Assembly (NCBI GenBank): GCA_964558325.1
Contig: CAZLCX010000001.1
Span: forward strand, 1 to 64,000
DNA length: 64,000 nucleotides
Reading direction: 5' to 3'
Source of the DNA: Halonatronomonas sp964558325
GTDB lineage: Bacteria > Bacillota > Halanaerobiia > Halanaerobiales > Halarsenatibacteraceae
The notes beneath the pieces were generated by a model. The model searched no databases, was not told where the DNA came from, and saw nothing but the letters and a program-made list of their open reading frames with translations. This document shows, piece by piece, positions 25,544 through 33,958 of the stretch (position 1 is the stretch's first letter; every line of letters starts with the position of its first letter). Position numbers and translations under genes: made by a program.

Positions 25544-26671
25544 ATGAAATTTAAAAAGCTGATTAAACTCACTTTTGTTTCTGCTCTGATTTTTACCTTT
25601 GTTTTTGCAGGTGCAGTGGCAGCCCAGGATGATGTTGTTCCTGGCAGTAATAATGTAATTGCTGATATTGCCAGTGAGGTTGATGAGAGTGTTGTGATGA
25701 TTTCGACTGAGAGAGAAGTTTCTATGGACAGGAGTCATCCATTTTATGATGACCCGTTCTTCCGTTATTTCTTCCCTGATGAATTTCAGGAAGATCAGGA
25801 AAATCAGGAAGATCAGGAGCCTGAAGTAAGAGAAGGTTTCGGTTCAGGTTTTGTTGTCTCAGAAGATGGATATATAGTTACCAATCAGCATGTGATACAG
25901 GGTTCTGATAGAATTTATGTAACTATTAAAGGCCACGAAGAACCATTTGAGGCAGAGGTTCTCTGGGCAGATCAGGGCCTTGATTTAGCTATAATTCAGG
26001 TTGATGAAGATATTGAATTTAATCCTATTCCACTGGCAGATTCTGATGAAATTCGCCAGGGTGAATGGGCAATTGCGATCGGTAATCCCCTGGGTTTTGA
26101 TCACACCGTAACCACTGGAGTTGTAAGCGCCCTGGGGAGGCCGATTCAGGTACCAACCCAGGAGGGTGTTAGAAGTTACAGGAATTTAATCCAGACTGAT
26201 GCAGCCATTAATCCTGGTAATAGTGGAGGGCCATTACTAAATATTGATGGAGAAGTTATTGGAATCAATACTGCTATTGCCGCTAGAGCCCAGGGCATTG
26301 GTTTTGCTATTCCAGTAAATGAGGTCAAGTTTGCTATTGATGACCTTGAAGAACATGGTGTTGTTCAAAGACCATGGCTCGGTGTTTATTATCGAGAAAT
26401 TACACAGGATATTCAAGACCATTTAGATCTTGAAAGTCAGGAAGGTGTAGTTGTACTTGATGTTGTTAGAAATAGTCCAGCTGAAGAGGCAGGTTTACAG
26501 CCCTATGATGTTATTTTAGAAATTGATCAGGAAAAGATTGAAGAGATGGGTGATCTGGCAAAAATAATTGGTGAAAAAGAAATTGGAGAAGAGATTATGA
26601 TTAGAGTCAAAAGACAGGGCCAGACTGAACTGCTCTTTGCAGAAATAGATCAGAGAGAAATGGATTATTAA
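25544..26671 (+). CDS. HtrA/DegP-type serine protease with one PDZ domain
   Basis: Envelope protease/chaperone for misfolded proteins. A signal peptide covers about residues 1-27 (ending 'AVAAQ'). The trypsin-like domain shows the triad: His in 'YIVTNQHVIQG', Asp in 'GLDLAIIQV' and Ser in 'NPGNSGGPLLN'. One PDZ domain follows ('VVLDVVRNSPAEEAGLQPYDVI'). The length of 375 residues matches DegS/HtrA-type proteins. The start is the ATG at 25544 after AAAGGAG; a GTG nine bases earlier overlaps that site. An acidic, Gln/Glu-rich insert precedes the catalytic domain. Single gene with its own promoter. Confidence 0.93.
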   Translation: MKFKKLIKLTFVSALIFTFVFAGAVAAQDDVVPGSNNVIADIASEVDESVVMISTEREVSMDRSHPFYDDPFFRYFFPDEFQEDQENQEDQEPEVREGFGSGFVVSEDGYIVTNQHVIQGSDRIYVTIKGHEEPFEAEVLWADQGLDLAIIQVDEDIEFNPIPLADSDEIRQGEWAIAIGNPLGFDHTVTTGVVSALGRPIQVPTQEGVRSYRNLIQTDAAINPGNSGGPLLNIDGEVIGINTAIAARAQGIGFAIPVNEVKFAIDDLEEHGVVQRPWLGVYYREITQDIQDHLDLESQEGVVVLDVVRNSPAEEAGLQPYDVILEIDQEKIEEMGDLAKIIGEKEIGEEIMIRVKRQGQTELLFAEIDQREMDY

Positions 26672-26707
26672 TGAATGACTAAAATCTGGTTTAATTATTG
26701 AATTAAG

Positions 26708-26731
26708 GCCACCGGGATAATGCTCGGTGGC
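26708..26731 (+). terminator. Hairpin after htrA-like gene
   Basis: GCCACCG at 26708-26714 pairs with CGGTGGC at 26725-26731. The T tract is poor, so termination strength is uncertain. Confidence 0.55.
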
Positions 26732-26759
26732 TAATTAACTTATATGTGAGGAGATTTTT

Positions 26760-28553
26760 ATGAAATCTATTCAAGATGTTAATTTAAAGGAATTGACTGC
26801 AGCTAGAGAGTATACGAAATCACCAGAGGCCTGGGAGGAGCAGGTACTTTATTTTCTGGTACTTGATCGGTTTGCCAATGGGGAGAATTATCCCCTCTAC
26901 AATCCTGAAGAGGATTATGAAAATGCTTTAGAGACTGAAGAGAAAGAAAAAGCATGGCAAAAAGCCAGTTATAGCTGGAATGGTGGGAATTTAGGCGGTT
27001 TAATTAATAAATTAGATTATTTAAAAGAATTAGGTATTACAGCTATCTGGATAAGCCCAATTTTTAAACAGGCTGTCTTTGCTGACAGTTATCATGGTTA
27101 TGGTATTCAAAATTTCCTGGAGATTGATCCCCATTTTGGCAGCAAAGAAGATCTGAAAAAGCTTGTTGACGAAGCCCATGCCAGAGATATTTATATTATT
27201 CTTGATGTTATAGTTAATCATGCAGCTGATGTTTTTGCCTATGAAGGAGAAGAACCTGCTTATGAAGATAAAATTCATGAAGTAAAGGGTTTTAGAAATC
27301 AACAGGGAGAACCTGAAATAGACCCGGAGAATCCAGATAAAGACCTGGCCTGGCCGGATGGAGGTATCTGGCCTGAAGAACTTTTTGGGCTCACTACCTT
27401 TAGCCGAAAAGGCTACATCCAAGACTGGGATAACTTTCCTGAATATATAGAGGGAGATTTCTTTTCATTAAAAAATATTGATACAGGGGCTGGCAATATT
27501 GATGACTTTAGGGCCTCAGATGCTCTGCGGATTATAACTGAAGCCTATAAATACTGGATTGCCTATGCAGATATTGATGGTTTTAGGTTAGACACAGTTA
27601 AGCATATGTATCCAGGGGCTACCAGATATTTTGCAACCGAGATTAAGGAATTTGCCTATACCCTTGGCAAGAAAAATTTCTATATTATTGGGGAAATTAC
27701 CGGTGGTATGGAGTTTGCCAGGGATTTGATGGAAGAGACGGGACTTAGCGCTGCCCTGGGAATAAATGAGATACCAAAATATTTAGAGGAAGTTGCCAAG
27801 GGTTATAGATCAGCCAGTGATTATTTTTCGATTTTTACTAATTTTGAGCTTTTAGGTGATGGTGAATATAAATGGTATCAGGATAATGTAATAACCATGT
27901 TTGATGATCATGATATGGTATATCAGGAGAGCCATAAAGAGAGGTTTGCTGCTGATAAATCAACAGATATTCTTCTTGAGAATGCAATATTTTTGAACCT
28001 CTTTACTGCAGGGATCCCCTGCATGTATTATGGAACTGAGCAGGCTTTTGACGGTAATGGTGATGATGTTCATTATGTAAGAGAGGCTATGTTTGGTGGC
28101 GACTTTGGAGCTTTTAGAACTCAGAATAGAAGTTTTTTTGATCAGGAACATCATGTTTATAAGACAATGAGTAGCTTAACTGGATTAAGACAGGAGCATA
28201 CTCCTTTAGAGACAGGACGACAATATTTAAGAGAAATTGCCAGAGGGGATGATGACTTTCATCTACCAGATTCTGGTGATGGGCGATGTAATGAAGTTAT
28301 TGGCTGGTCCAGGATTTTTAGTCAGGAAGAATATCTGCTGGCTATTAATTGCAATCTTGAAGAGGCTTTAACTGTAAAGATTATGGTTGATAGTGATCTT
28401 CAGGAACCAGGCGAAGAGTTTATCTGTATTTATTCTTCTAATGAGGATTTAATTGATTTTATTTCAAAAGTTCAGGTATTGGATCCAGAAAACTATTTTT
28501 TAGAAGTGACTGTTCCAGCTGCTGGTCAGATTATATATAAAAAGAATGATTAA
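26760..28553 (+). CDS. GH13 alpha-amylase family glycosyl hydrolase
   Basis: A 597-residue alpha-glucan-acting enzyme. The GH13 signatures are visible: 'DVIVNHAADV' (region I), 'DGFRLDTVKHM' with the nucleophile Asp (region II), 'YIIGEITGG' with the acid Glu (region III), and 'TMFDDHDM' (region IV, a variant of the usual NHD). No signal peptide is seen, so it acts in the cytoplasm, probably on maltodextrins or glycogen, or as a trehalose- or sucrose-type transglucosidase; the substrate cannot be fixed from sequence. GAGGAG precedes the ATG. Confidence 0.92.
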   Translation: MKSIQDVNLKELTAAREYTKSPEAWEEQVLYFLVLDRFANGENYPLYNPEEDYENALETEEKEKAWQKASYSWNGGNLGGLINKLDYLKELGITAIWISPIFKQAVFADSYHGYGIQNFLEIDPHFGSKEDLKKLVDEAHARDIYIILDVIVNHAADVFAYEGEEPAYEDKIHEVKGFRNQQGEPEIDPENPDKDLAWPDGGIWPEELFGLTTFSRKGYIQDWDNFPEYIEGDFFSLKNIDTGAGNIDDFRASDALRIITEAYKYWIAYADIDGFRLDTVKHMYPGATRYFATEIKEFAYTLGKKNFYIIGEITGGMEFARDLMEETGLSAALGINEIPKYLEEVAKGYRSASDYFSIFTNFELLGDGEYKWYQDNVITMFDDHDMVYQESHKERFAADKSTDILLENAIFLNLFTAGIPCMYYGTEQAFDGNGDDVHYVREAMFGGDFGAFRTQNRSFFDQEHHVYKTMSSLTGLRQEHTPLETGRQYLREIARGDDDFHLPDSGDGRCNEVIGWSRIFSQEEYLLAINCNLEEALTVKIMVDSDLQEPGEEFICIYSSNEDLIDFISKVQVLDPENYFLEVTVPAAGQIIYKKND

Positions 28554-28559
28554 AATAAT

Positions 28560-28587
28560 TTGATAATTGCGATAAAAATGGTATAAT
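28560..28587 (+). promoter_or_regulatory. Promoter of the degV-like gene
   Basis: TTGATA at 28560-28565 and TATAAT at 28582-28587 with a 16-base spacer. Confidence 0.6.
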
Positions 28588-28636
28588 TTATTTATCTGAA
28601 TTTAATCTTAAAATATTTTTCATAAGGAGAAAAATT

Positions 28637-29494
28637 ATGAATGAAAAAATTGCAATTGTAACAGATAGCACTTCGGATTTGAAGAAAGAAGATCTTGATA
28701 AGTATGGGATTAAATCATTGCCCTTAAAGGTTATTTATAAGGATAGACAGTATCAGGACAGGGTTGATATCACTCCTGCCGAAGTTTATGAGAGAATGGA
28801 AGATGAAATACCAACGACTTCAATGCCTTCACCCCAGGAGATAGAAGATCTCTATACTGAACTTAAAGAGGAAGGATATACCCATATTATTTCTATTCAT
28901 ATTTCCAGCGGCCTTTCTGCAACTTACAGTAACTGCAGGATGGTTGCAGAACAAATGGAGAATATAAATGTTGAAGTTATAGATTCTCAAATGCTTTCAA
29001 TGGGTTTAGGTCGACTGGTGCTTTATGCCAAAGATTTGGTGGCTTCTGCAGAATTAACTTTTGATGAGATTATTGATAAAATTGAAGCAAAAAAAGATAA
29101 GATTGAAATCTTTTTTGTAGTTGAGACATTAAAATATCTTAAAAAAGGTGGCCGAATTGGTAAGGTTTCAGGTACAATTGGCGAGCTATTAAATATTAAG
29201 CCAATTATATCAATCGATGATGATGGTGAATATTATACCTTTACAAAAGTCAGAGGTCGAAAAAAATCGATTAAAAAGATGTATTCTTTAATTAAAGATA
29301 GATTAAAAGATGGTAAGAAATATTGTCTTGATATAATGAATGCGGCAGCCCCTGAAGAGGCTCAGAGTCTTTTAGATAAATTTAAAGATATCCCATCAAT
29401 TACAGATATTTTTATTGGTGAGATAAGTCCGGTGATGGTGGTTCATGCAGGGCCAGGTCTTCTTGGTCTAACCTTGACAGAGCTTGATGATTAA
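28637..29494 (+). CDS. DegV family fatty acid-binding protein
   Basis: A 285-residue DegV protein, the FakB-type fold that holds a fatty acid for phosphorylation by FakA kinase. Motifs are 'IVTDSTSDLKKEDLDKYGI' at the N-terminus, 'TSMPSPQEI', 'HISSGLSATY' and the C-terminal 'VVHAGPGLLGLT'. AAGGAG precedes the ATG, and the gene has its own promoter and terminator. No fakA-like kinase lies in the window, so a role in fatty acid activation is from family knowledge only. Confidence 0.93.
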   Translation: MNEKIAIVTDSTSDLKKEDLDKYGIKSLPLKVIYKDRQYQDRVDITPAEVYERMEDEIPTTSMPSPQEIEDLYTELKEEGYTHIISIHISSGLSATYSNCRMVAEQMENINVEVIDSQMLSMGLGRLVLYAKDLVASAELTFDEIIDKIEAKKDKIEIFFVVETLKYLKKGGRIGKVSGTIGELLNIKPIISIDDDGEYYTFTKVRGRKKSIKKMYSLIKDRLKDGKKYCLDIMNAAAPEEAQSLLDKFKDIPSITDIFIGEISPVMVVHAGPGLLGLTLTELDD

Positions 29495-29510
29495 TTATAA
29501 TTAAAATCAG

Positions 29511-29533
29511 CCCGATTAATTTCGGGTTTTTTT
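29511..29533 (+). terminator. Terminator after degV-like gene
   Basis: CCCGA at 29511-29515 pairs with TCGGG at 29522-29526, followed by seven T. The convergent DUF554 gene ends within it. Confidence 0.75.
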
Positions 29534-30218
29534 ATAAAATCAGAAAGGAAAGAATAACAACAACTAAGATAGATGGAAGTAGATTTCCAACTTTTATTTT
29601 GGCTACTTCTAAAATATTTAATCCGATACCGACTATTAAAAGACCTCCTGTTGCAGTTATTTGAGCAATGACTTCCTGGGTTAAAATAAGTTCCACCTGG
29701 GAGGCAAATAAAGTAATGGTCCCCTGGTAAATTAAAACTGGAATAGCTGAAAACATTACCCCAATTCCAGCAGTTGAGGCAAAAGCTATGGCAGTTGTTC
29801 CATCTAATAAGGATTTAGTAAAGAGCAGTGAGGGATCTCCCTGGATTCCTTCCTGAATAGCCCCCATAATTGCCATAGCACCAACACAATAAATAAGGCT
29901 GGCCTGGACAAAACCTTCGACAAAAAGATCATTTTGGCCTTTAAATTTGCTTTTGATCTTTTCACCAAAACCTTCTAAATGGGTTTCTATTTTTAATAAC
30001 TCTCCACAGATTCCACCTATTACCAGACTAAATATAACTATTAATAATTCATTTGAACCTTCTAATGATAAGGCCATATCAAAACCAATCAATAAAACAG
30101 CTAGAGAAATTCCCTGCATTACAACTTTTTGAATGTTTTCAGTGAAATTACCTTTAAAAAGAACTCCTAAAAAGCTTCCTGCAATGATTGCCAGTACATT
30201 GACAAAGGTTCCAATCAT
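29532..30218 (-). CDS. DUF554 family membrane protein
   Basis: A 228-residue membrane protein with about seven helices that matches the DUF554/YdfK type: 'MIGTFVNVLAIIAGSFLGVLFKG' at the N-terminus, 'GFVQASLIYCVGAMAIMGAIQEG', and 'LLDGTTAIAFASTAGIGVMFSAIPVLIYQG'. The function of the family is unproven; transport has been suggested. It is a single gene, convergent with the degV-like gene. Confidence 0.9.
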   Translation of the reverse strand: MIGTFVNVLAIIAGSFLGVLFKGNFTENIQKVVMQGISLAVLLIGFDMALSLEGSNELLIVIFSLVIGGICGELLKIETHLEGFGEKIKSKFKGQNDLFVEGFVQASLIYCVGAMAIMGAIQEGIQGDPSLLFTKSLLDGTTAIAFASTAGIGVMFSAIPVLIYQGTITLFASQVELILTQEVIAQITATGGLLIVGIGLNILEVAKIKVGNLLPSILVVVILSFLIL

Positions 30219-30350
30219 TCTAATTCCCCCAAATTATTTTAGAAATATATTAATCTTTGCTCCATATTAGTATATAATCTTTATTGAACTGAAGCAAGCT
30301 TTAATTATATTTTTATTATATATTTCATATAATAGAAGGATAAAAATGAA

Positions 30351-30376
30351 ATACCAGCACCTTAAGGTGCTGGTAT
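30351..30376 (-). terminator. 26-bp perfect palindrome, likely terminator of the ferredoxin gene
   Basis: ATACCAGCACCTT is followed directly by its exact inverse complement. On the minus strand it lies just after the ferredoxin stop and is followed by a T-rich stretch. It could instead act as a plain mRNA 3' stabiliser. Confidence 0.6.
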
Positions 30377-30401
30377 AAATTGAATAATTGATATTTTATG
30401 C

Positions 30402-30683
30402 CTATGGAGCATCAGGAGGGTCGTCTGGATCATGGCTGCTCATGATAAAGAGTGCTGTTGTTGGGCAGGTGGTTAGACAGGCTCCATCACCAATACAGTC
30501 ATCAGGGCGAACTACTTTGGCGGTACCATCAACTAATTCTAAAACATTTGGCCCTAATTTTTTACAGAGACTAACACAGTGGCCACAACCCATACATCTT
30601 AATTCATTGATTTCAGGGATATTACCTTTGACAAATTTTCTTCCAAAAGCCTCAGCCACTTCAACTTCTCTATTCTCTGCCAC
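30402..30683 (-). CDS. Ferredoxin-like protein with one Asp-substituted cluster site
   Basis: A 93-residue iron-sulfur protein. Cluster I is standard (Cys30, 33, 36, 40 in 'CMGCGHCVSLC'). Cluster II reads 'CIGDGACLTTCP', with Cys63, Asp66, Cys69 and Cys73: the second ligand is Asp, as in ferredoxins that carry an Asp-ligated [4Fe-4S] or interchangeable [3Fe-4S] cluster. The C-terminus is acidic ('SSHDPDDPPDAP'). It is a lone gene; the redox partner is unknown. Confidence 0.88.
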   Translation of the reverse strand: MAENREVEVAEAFGRKFVKGNIPEINELRCMGCGHCVSLCKKLGPNVLELVDGTAKVVRPDDCIGDGACLTTCPTTALFIMSSHDPDDPPDAP

Positions 30684-30782
30684 AAAAATTACCCCCTTTA
30701 TAATTTTTGAAAATTCTTATAAATATTCTTGGTTTTATTATAAAACAATATTTTTTATAAGTCTTCCCTACTTTATTACTAA

Positions 30783-31763
30783 TTATATTAAAGAATTTAT
30801 TCTGATGGTATTTAACTCTTCTTCTGAAAATAGGCCATTTTTATATAATTTCAAATACTCTTCTGATACTGAGCTATCAAATAGAAGTAAATCATCTGTA
30901 TTAATAGTTATATTAATATCTTTTTTAAATAAATCAGGAGCAGGGTGGTTAGCTATATTATCTATTGCCCCAAGTTTAATATTGCTAGTAGGGCATATAT
31001 TTAAAGTTATATTTCTATCTTTAATTATCTTTATAGCCTCTGGACTGTTAATAGCCTGAATTCCATGTTGAATGGCTTCAGGATTTAAAATTTTAATAGT
31101 CTCAATTATCTGCTCAGGACCACAGAACTCTCCAACATGGGCTTTTATTTTTAGGCCGTTATTTCTAGCTATTTTATAATATTTACTATAGAGATCTATT
31201 TTATTTACTGACTCTAAATCATAGAGGTCAATTGAATAAAAGACTCCACTTTTAATAGCAGGTCTTATCCATTCATCCCATTTGTCTTCTGGTAATACTC
31301 TTGCAGCCCCTAATTCTGGTTTGAAATGTAATTTTTTTGAGTATAAGTTTTGAAGATTTTCGATCATAGAAAAATATTCAGCATTGTTTTCATAATATGA
31401 AATAAAGCTGGCATCAAGGCTGGCTTCTAATAAAATTACCCCATCATTAATGGCTTCTTCTAAAGCTAGTTTAAGTAAATCTTCAATTTCTTTTTTAGAT
31501 TTTATAAATTTTATAGTTTCGTTATCTAGATAAGCTGCCATTTCTTTAAGTCCATTCATTTTGGCCGGCGGGGGTTTTACCTGGCCATTAAAATAATTAT
31601 TAAATTTTGTAAACCTCATACCTAATAAGGCATGGTTATGTAAGTCTCCTTTAGGTATAGTTTTTAGTTTATCAAGATCCTGGTTTTTTAAAGCTTGAAT
31701 AAACTGTCGACTAATTTTATTGTCTTCTCTTATTTTCATTAAATTATTTTTTATCAGACTCAT
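30783..31763 (-). CDS. Adenosine deaminase family protein
   Basis: A 326-residue TIM-barrel metal hydrolase of the adenosine deaminase superfamily. Metal ligands and catalytic residues are in place: 'GDLHNHA' (HxH), 'KAHVGEFCGPE' (His and catalytic Glu), 'QHGIQ', 'NICPTSN' and 'INTDD' (metal Asp). It would deaminate adenosine or a related aminopurine in the cytoplasm. The C-terminus ends at 'IRINSLI', some 15 residues short of many homologues. AAAGGAG precedes the ATG. The neighbours do not suggest a purine operon. Confidence 0.82.
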   Translation of the reverse strand: MSLIKNNLMKIREDNKISRQFIQALKNQDLDKLKTIPKGDLHNHALLGMRFTKFNNYFNGQVKPPPAKMNGLKEMAAYLDNETIKFIKSKKEIEDLLKLALEEAINDGVILLEASLDASFISYYENNAEYFSMIENLQNLYSKKLHFKPELGAARVLPEDKWDEWIRPAIKSGVFYSIDLYDLESVNKIDLYSKYYKIARNNGLKIKAHVGEFCGPEQIIETIKILNPEAIQHGIQAINSPEAIKIIKDRNITLNICPTSNIKLGAIDNIANHPAPDLFKKDINITINTDDLLLFDSSVSEEYLKLYKNGLFSEEELNTIRINSLI

Positions 31764-31845
31764 TTTATTACTCCTTTCAAATAATATAAGTTATTGCAGG
31801 GATTATTTAGACTATAAAGAAATATATAATAAGGGGATGATACAA

Positions 31846-32598
31846 ATGGTATTGTCGATAAAAGATATTAAGTATATTATAAACGAAACAATTAAAGATT
31901 TCACAGATAACTGTAATATTATTTCTGAATGGAAAGATCCTTTACTTGCGATAGCTTCTGCAGATGACCCTTATTTTGCAAAACTTAAAGAAATAATCAG
32001 TAAGCAGCATAAAACTCCTGATGAATTATTGCCTGGTGCAAAATCAGTTATTACTTATTTTCTGCCATTTGCTGAAGAGATACCTAAGTCTAATGAAGCA
32101 GGCAGAGATGCATCCTTGGTCTGGGCCAGGGCTTACATTGAAACTAATAGATTAATATCAATTATTAATCAAAATCTTCAGCAAAAGATTGAAGATAAGG
32201 GATATAATTCTGCTGCTCCGGCAGCTACAGATAATTTTTCTAAAGAAGATTTAATTAGTTACTGGTCTCATAAACATGCAGCCTGGATAGCAGGTCTTGG
32301 AAGATTTGGACTCCATAAAATGTTGATTACAGAAAAAGGTAGTGCAGGCAGAATAGGGAGTCTTGCTGTTGATTTTAAATTACCGGTAACTAAAAGACCT
32401 GACCAGGAGTTTTGTCTTTATTATAAAGATGGCAGCTGCAAAGAATGTATTAAAAGTTGTGTTTTTGGAGCTTTAAAAGAAAATAGTTTTGATCGGCATT
32501 TATGCTATTCTATTCTCAGAAAAAATGCAGCAAGATTTAATAGCTCAGCTGATGTCTGCGGAAAATGTACTGTTGGTGTTCCCTGTGCAATTCTATAG
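31846..32598 (+). CDS. QueG-like double-cluster 4Fe-4S protein
   Basis: A 250-residue iron-sulfur protein similar to the epoxyqueuosine reductase group: 'PGAKSVITYFLPFAEEI', 'KHAAWIAGLGRFGLHKMLIT' and Cys motifs in the C-terminal half ('CKECIKSCVFGAL', 'CYSILRKNAARF', 'CGKCTVGVPC'). It is shorter than QueG (about 350 residues) and lacks its HEAT-like tail, so it is probably a paralogue found in anaerobes, not the tRNA enzyme. I chose the ATG at 31846, nine bases after AAGGGG. It is divergent from the adenosine deaminase-like gene. Confidence 0.78.
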   Translation: MVLSIKDIKYIINETIKDFTDNCNIISEWKDPLLAIASADDPYFAKLKEIISKQHKTPDELLPGAKSVITYFLPFAEEIPKSNEAGRDASLVWARAYIETNRLISIINQNLQQKIEDKGYNSAAPAATDNFSKEDLISYWSHKHAAWIAGLGRFGLHKMLITEKGSAGRIGSLAVDFKLPVTKRPDQEFCLYYKDGSCKECIKSCVFGALKENSFDRHLCYSILRKNAARFNSSADVCGKCTVGVPCAIL

Positions 32599-32599
32599 A

Positions 32600-33409
32600 C
32601 TATTTTCTGTTTTTACTAAACCATTTAGCTGCGAAATTTACTAAAGGTTTCTGGGGTATTATCCTGGCAGTTGTATGCCCAATATTAAATTCCTGATAGT
32701 TTATTTTCTTTTCAAAAGCTTCGCCTGCATCTATAAAATCTGAGTCGTTATATTTTAAGTCTTCATATTCTATCCAAATTCTTTTGCCATCTTGTATAAT
32801 TGGGGCACCTTGAATTTCTTTTTCTTTCTGGAAATTTGCTTTATGTTCCGCTAGGTGGAGTGATGTATTACGGTCATGGTTAACTCCAATTAATAAAACT
32901 TTTCCTTTTAAATTATATATTTTGCCTAAAGGTGAATTTTCACCTAAAGAATATTCCAGGCTATGCTCTGATGTTATATAGTTACTGTTTTTCCCCCAGG
33001 CTGTAAAAGATACAGCAGGATGGGAACTCCTTTTAACATTTGGAAACTTCCTAAATGTTTCTGGAACAATGCCAATACCTCTACAGGGTGTAATTTCTTG
33101 TTGATAGGCAGGCATTTCTTCTCTGATAATATCCCACCAACTTTCATCGACCGGGGGATTCCTCCAGTAAGAAGGTTCAGTATAATCTTCGCTGTGAGCA
33201 GGCATAACAATATCTCCTTTTTCAGTTACTATATCTATTAAAGCTTGAATTAATGTAACTGGCCCCCCACATACCCAGCCAAGGGAACTTAATGATGAAT
33301 GAACGATAATTGTATCTCCTGCTTTTAACCCTCCAAAATTTAAATCTTCGATTAATCTGTTTTTTGTAACAGGAAAATCACTATTTTTAATTACTTTTTC
33401 TTCATTCAT
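32600..33409 (-). CDS. AAC(3) family aminoglycoside N-acetyltransferase-like protein
   Basis: A 269-residue protein of the AAC(3)/YokD family: 'TIIVHSSLSSLGWVCGGPVTLIQAL', 'PCRGIGIVPETFRKFPNVKRSSHP' and 'LLIGVNHDRNTSLHLAEH'. Known members acetylate aminoglycosides at N3; many chromosomal relatives have other or unknown acyl acceptors, so resistance should not be assumed. I chose the ATG at 33409, nine bases after AAAGGA, over one at 33418 that touches that site. Its stop is one base from the convergent QueG-like stop. Confidence 0.85.
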   Translation of the reverse strand: MNEEKVIKNSDFPVTKNRLIEDLNFGGLKAGDTIIVHSSLSSLGWVCGGPVTLIQALIDIVTEKGDIVMPAHSEDYTEPSYWRNPPVDESWWDIIREEMPAYQQEITPCRGIGIVPETFRKFPNVKRSSHPAVSFTAWGKNSNYITSEHSLEYSLGENSPLGKIYNLKGKVLLIGVNHDRNTSLHLAEHKANFQKEKEIQGAPIIQDGKRIWIEYEDLKYNDSDFIDAGEAFEKKINYQEFNIGHTTARIIPQKPLVNFAAKWFSKNRK

Positions 33410-33439
33410 AAATACCATTCCTTTTATTTAGGTTATTTT

Positions 33440-33453
33440 AATATTCAATATTC
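33440..33453 (-). promoter_or_regulatory. Possible ArsR-type operator upstream of the AAC(3)-like gene
   Basis: On the minus strand this segment contains TTGAATATT, which also forms the left part of the palindrome ahead of the arsR-like gene. The match is nine bases in AT-rich DNA, so it may be chance. Confidence 0.3.
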
Positions 33454-33494
33454 GTTTTAAAATCTCCTCCAAAAATTTTAAATTTAATTTTTCC

Positions 33495-33522
33495 TTGACA
33501 TTTAGTCTGAGATTAGTATAAT
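33495..33522 (+). promoter_or_regulatory. Promoter of the arsR-like operon
   Basis: TTGACA at 33495-33500 and TATAAT at 33517-33522, both full consensus, with a 16-base spacer. Confidence 0.8.
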
Positions 33523-33571
33523 ATTATTAAGTAGTTAATGTATTTATTAATTAGTTAAATATTTATACAAT

Positions 33572-33583
33572 TTGAATATTCAA
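33572..33583. promoter_or_regulatory. 12-bp palindrome, candidate operator for the ArsR-like regulator
   Basis: TTGAATATTCAA is a perfect palindrome lying between the consensus promoter and the arsR-like start codon. This is a normal place for an ArsR-family autoregulatory operator. Assignment is inference. Confidence 0.5.
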
Positions 33584-33600
33584 TACCCAGGGGGGTGAGT

Positions 33601-33942
33601 GTGATAGATAATAATAAGATAATTTTTGAAAAACAGGCAGATATATGTAAGGTGTTAGCTAATGCAACAAGATTAGAAATAATTTATATACTAAAAAAAG
33701 GTGAAATGAATGTAAATAATCTGGCTGATAAGATAGGAGCCAGCAAAGCTAGTATATCTCAGCACTTATCATTATTAAAGGATAATGGGGTGGTAACTAG
33801 CAGGAAAGATGGTTTGAATGTTTTTTATAAGATAAGTAATAAGAAATTTATTGATGCCTGTGATACCATGAGGGCTTTAATGTACGAACAGTTGGACCAG
33901 ATGATCTCAAGATCAAAACAAATTTTAGAAAGACAAATTTAA
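33601..33942 (+). CDS. ArsR/SmtB family transcriptional regulator
   Basis: A 113-residue winged-helix repressor: 'ICKVLANATRLEIIYILKKGEMNVNNLADKIG', recognition helix 'SKASISQHLSLLKDNGVV', wing 'SRKDGLNVFYKIS'. The classical ELCVCDL metal site of ArsR is absent. Its only cysteines are Cys16 (first helix) and Cys87 (C-terminal helix), so a redox or reactive-sulfur switch is conceivable. I prefer the GTG at 33601 to one at 33595, since the latter overlaps the GGGGGG ribosome binding site. It precedes and probably controls the membrane flavo-iron-sulfur gene 16 bases downstream. Confidence 0.88.
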   Translation: MIDNNKIIFEKQADICKVLANATRLEIIYILKKGEMNVNNLADKIGASKASISQHLSLLKDNGVVTSRKDGLNVFYKISNKKFIDACDTMRALMYEQLDQMISRSKQILERQI

Positions 33943-33958
33943 AAGGAGTGTTAGTTTA

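Noticed and set aside
30351..30376. Perfect 26-bp palindrome as a mobile element end or attachment site
   Set aside because: It lies right after a stop codon, has a T-rich flank on the matching strand, and no element genes are nearby; a terminator is simpler.
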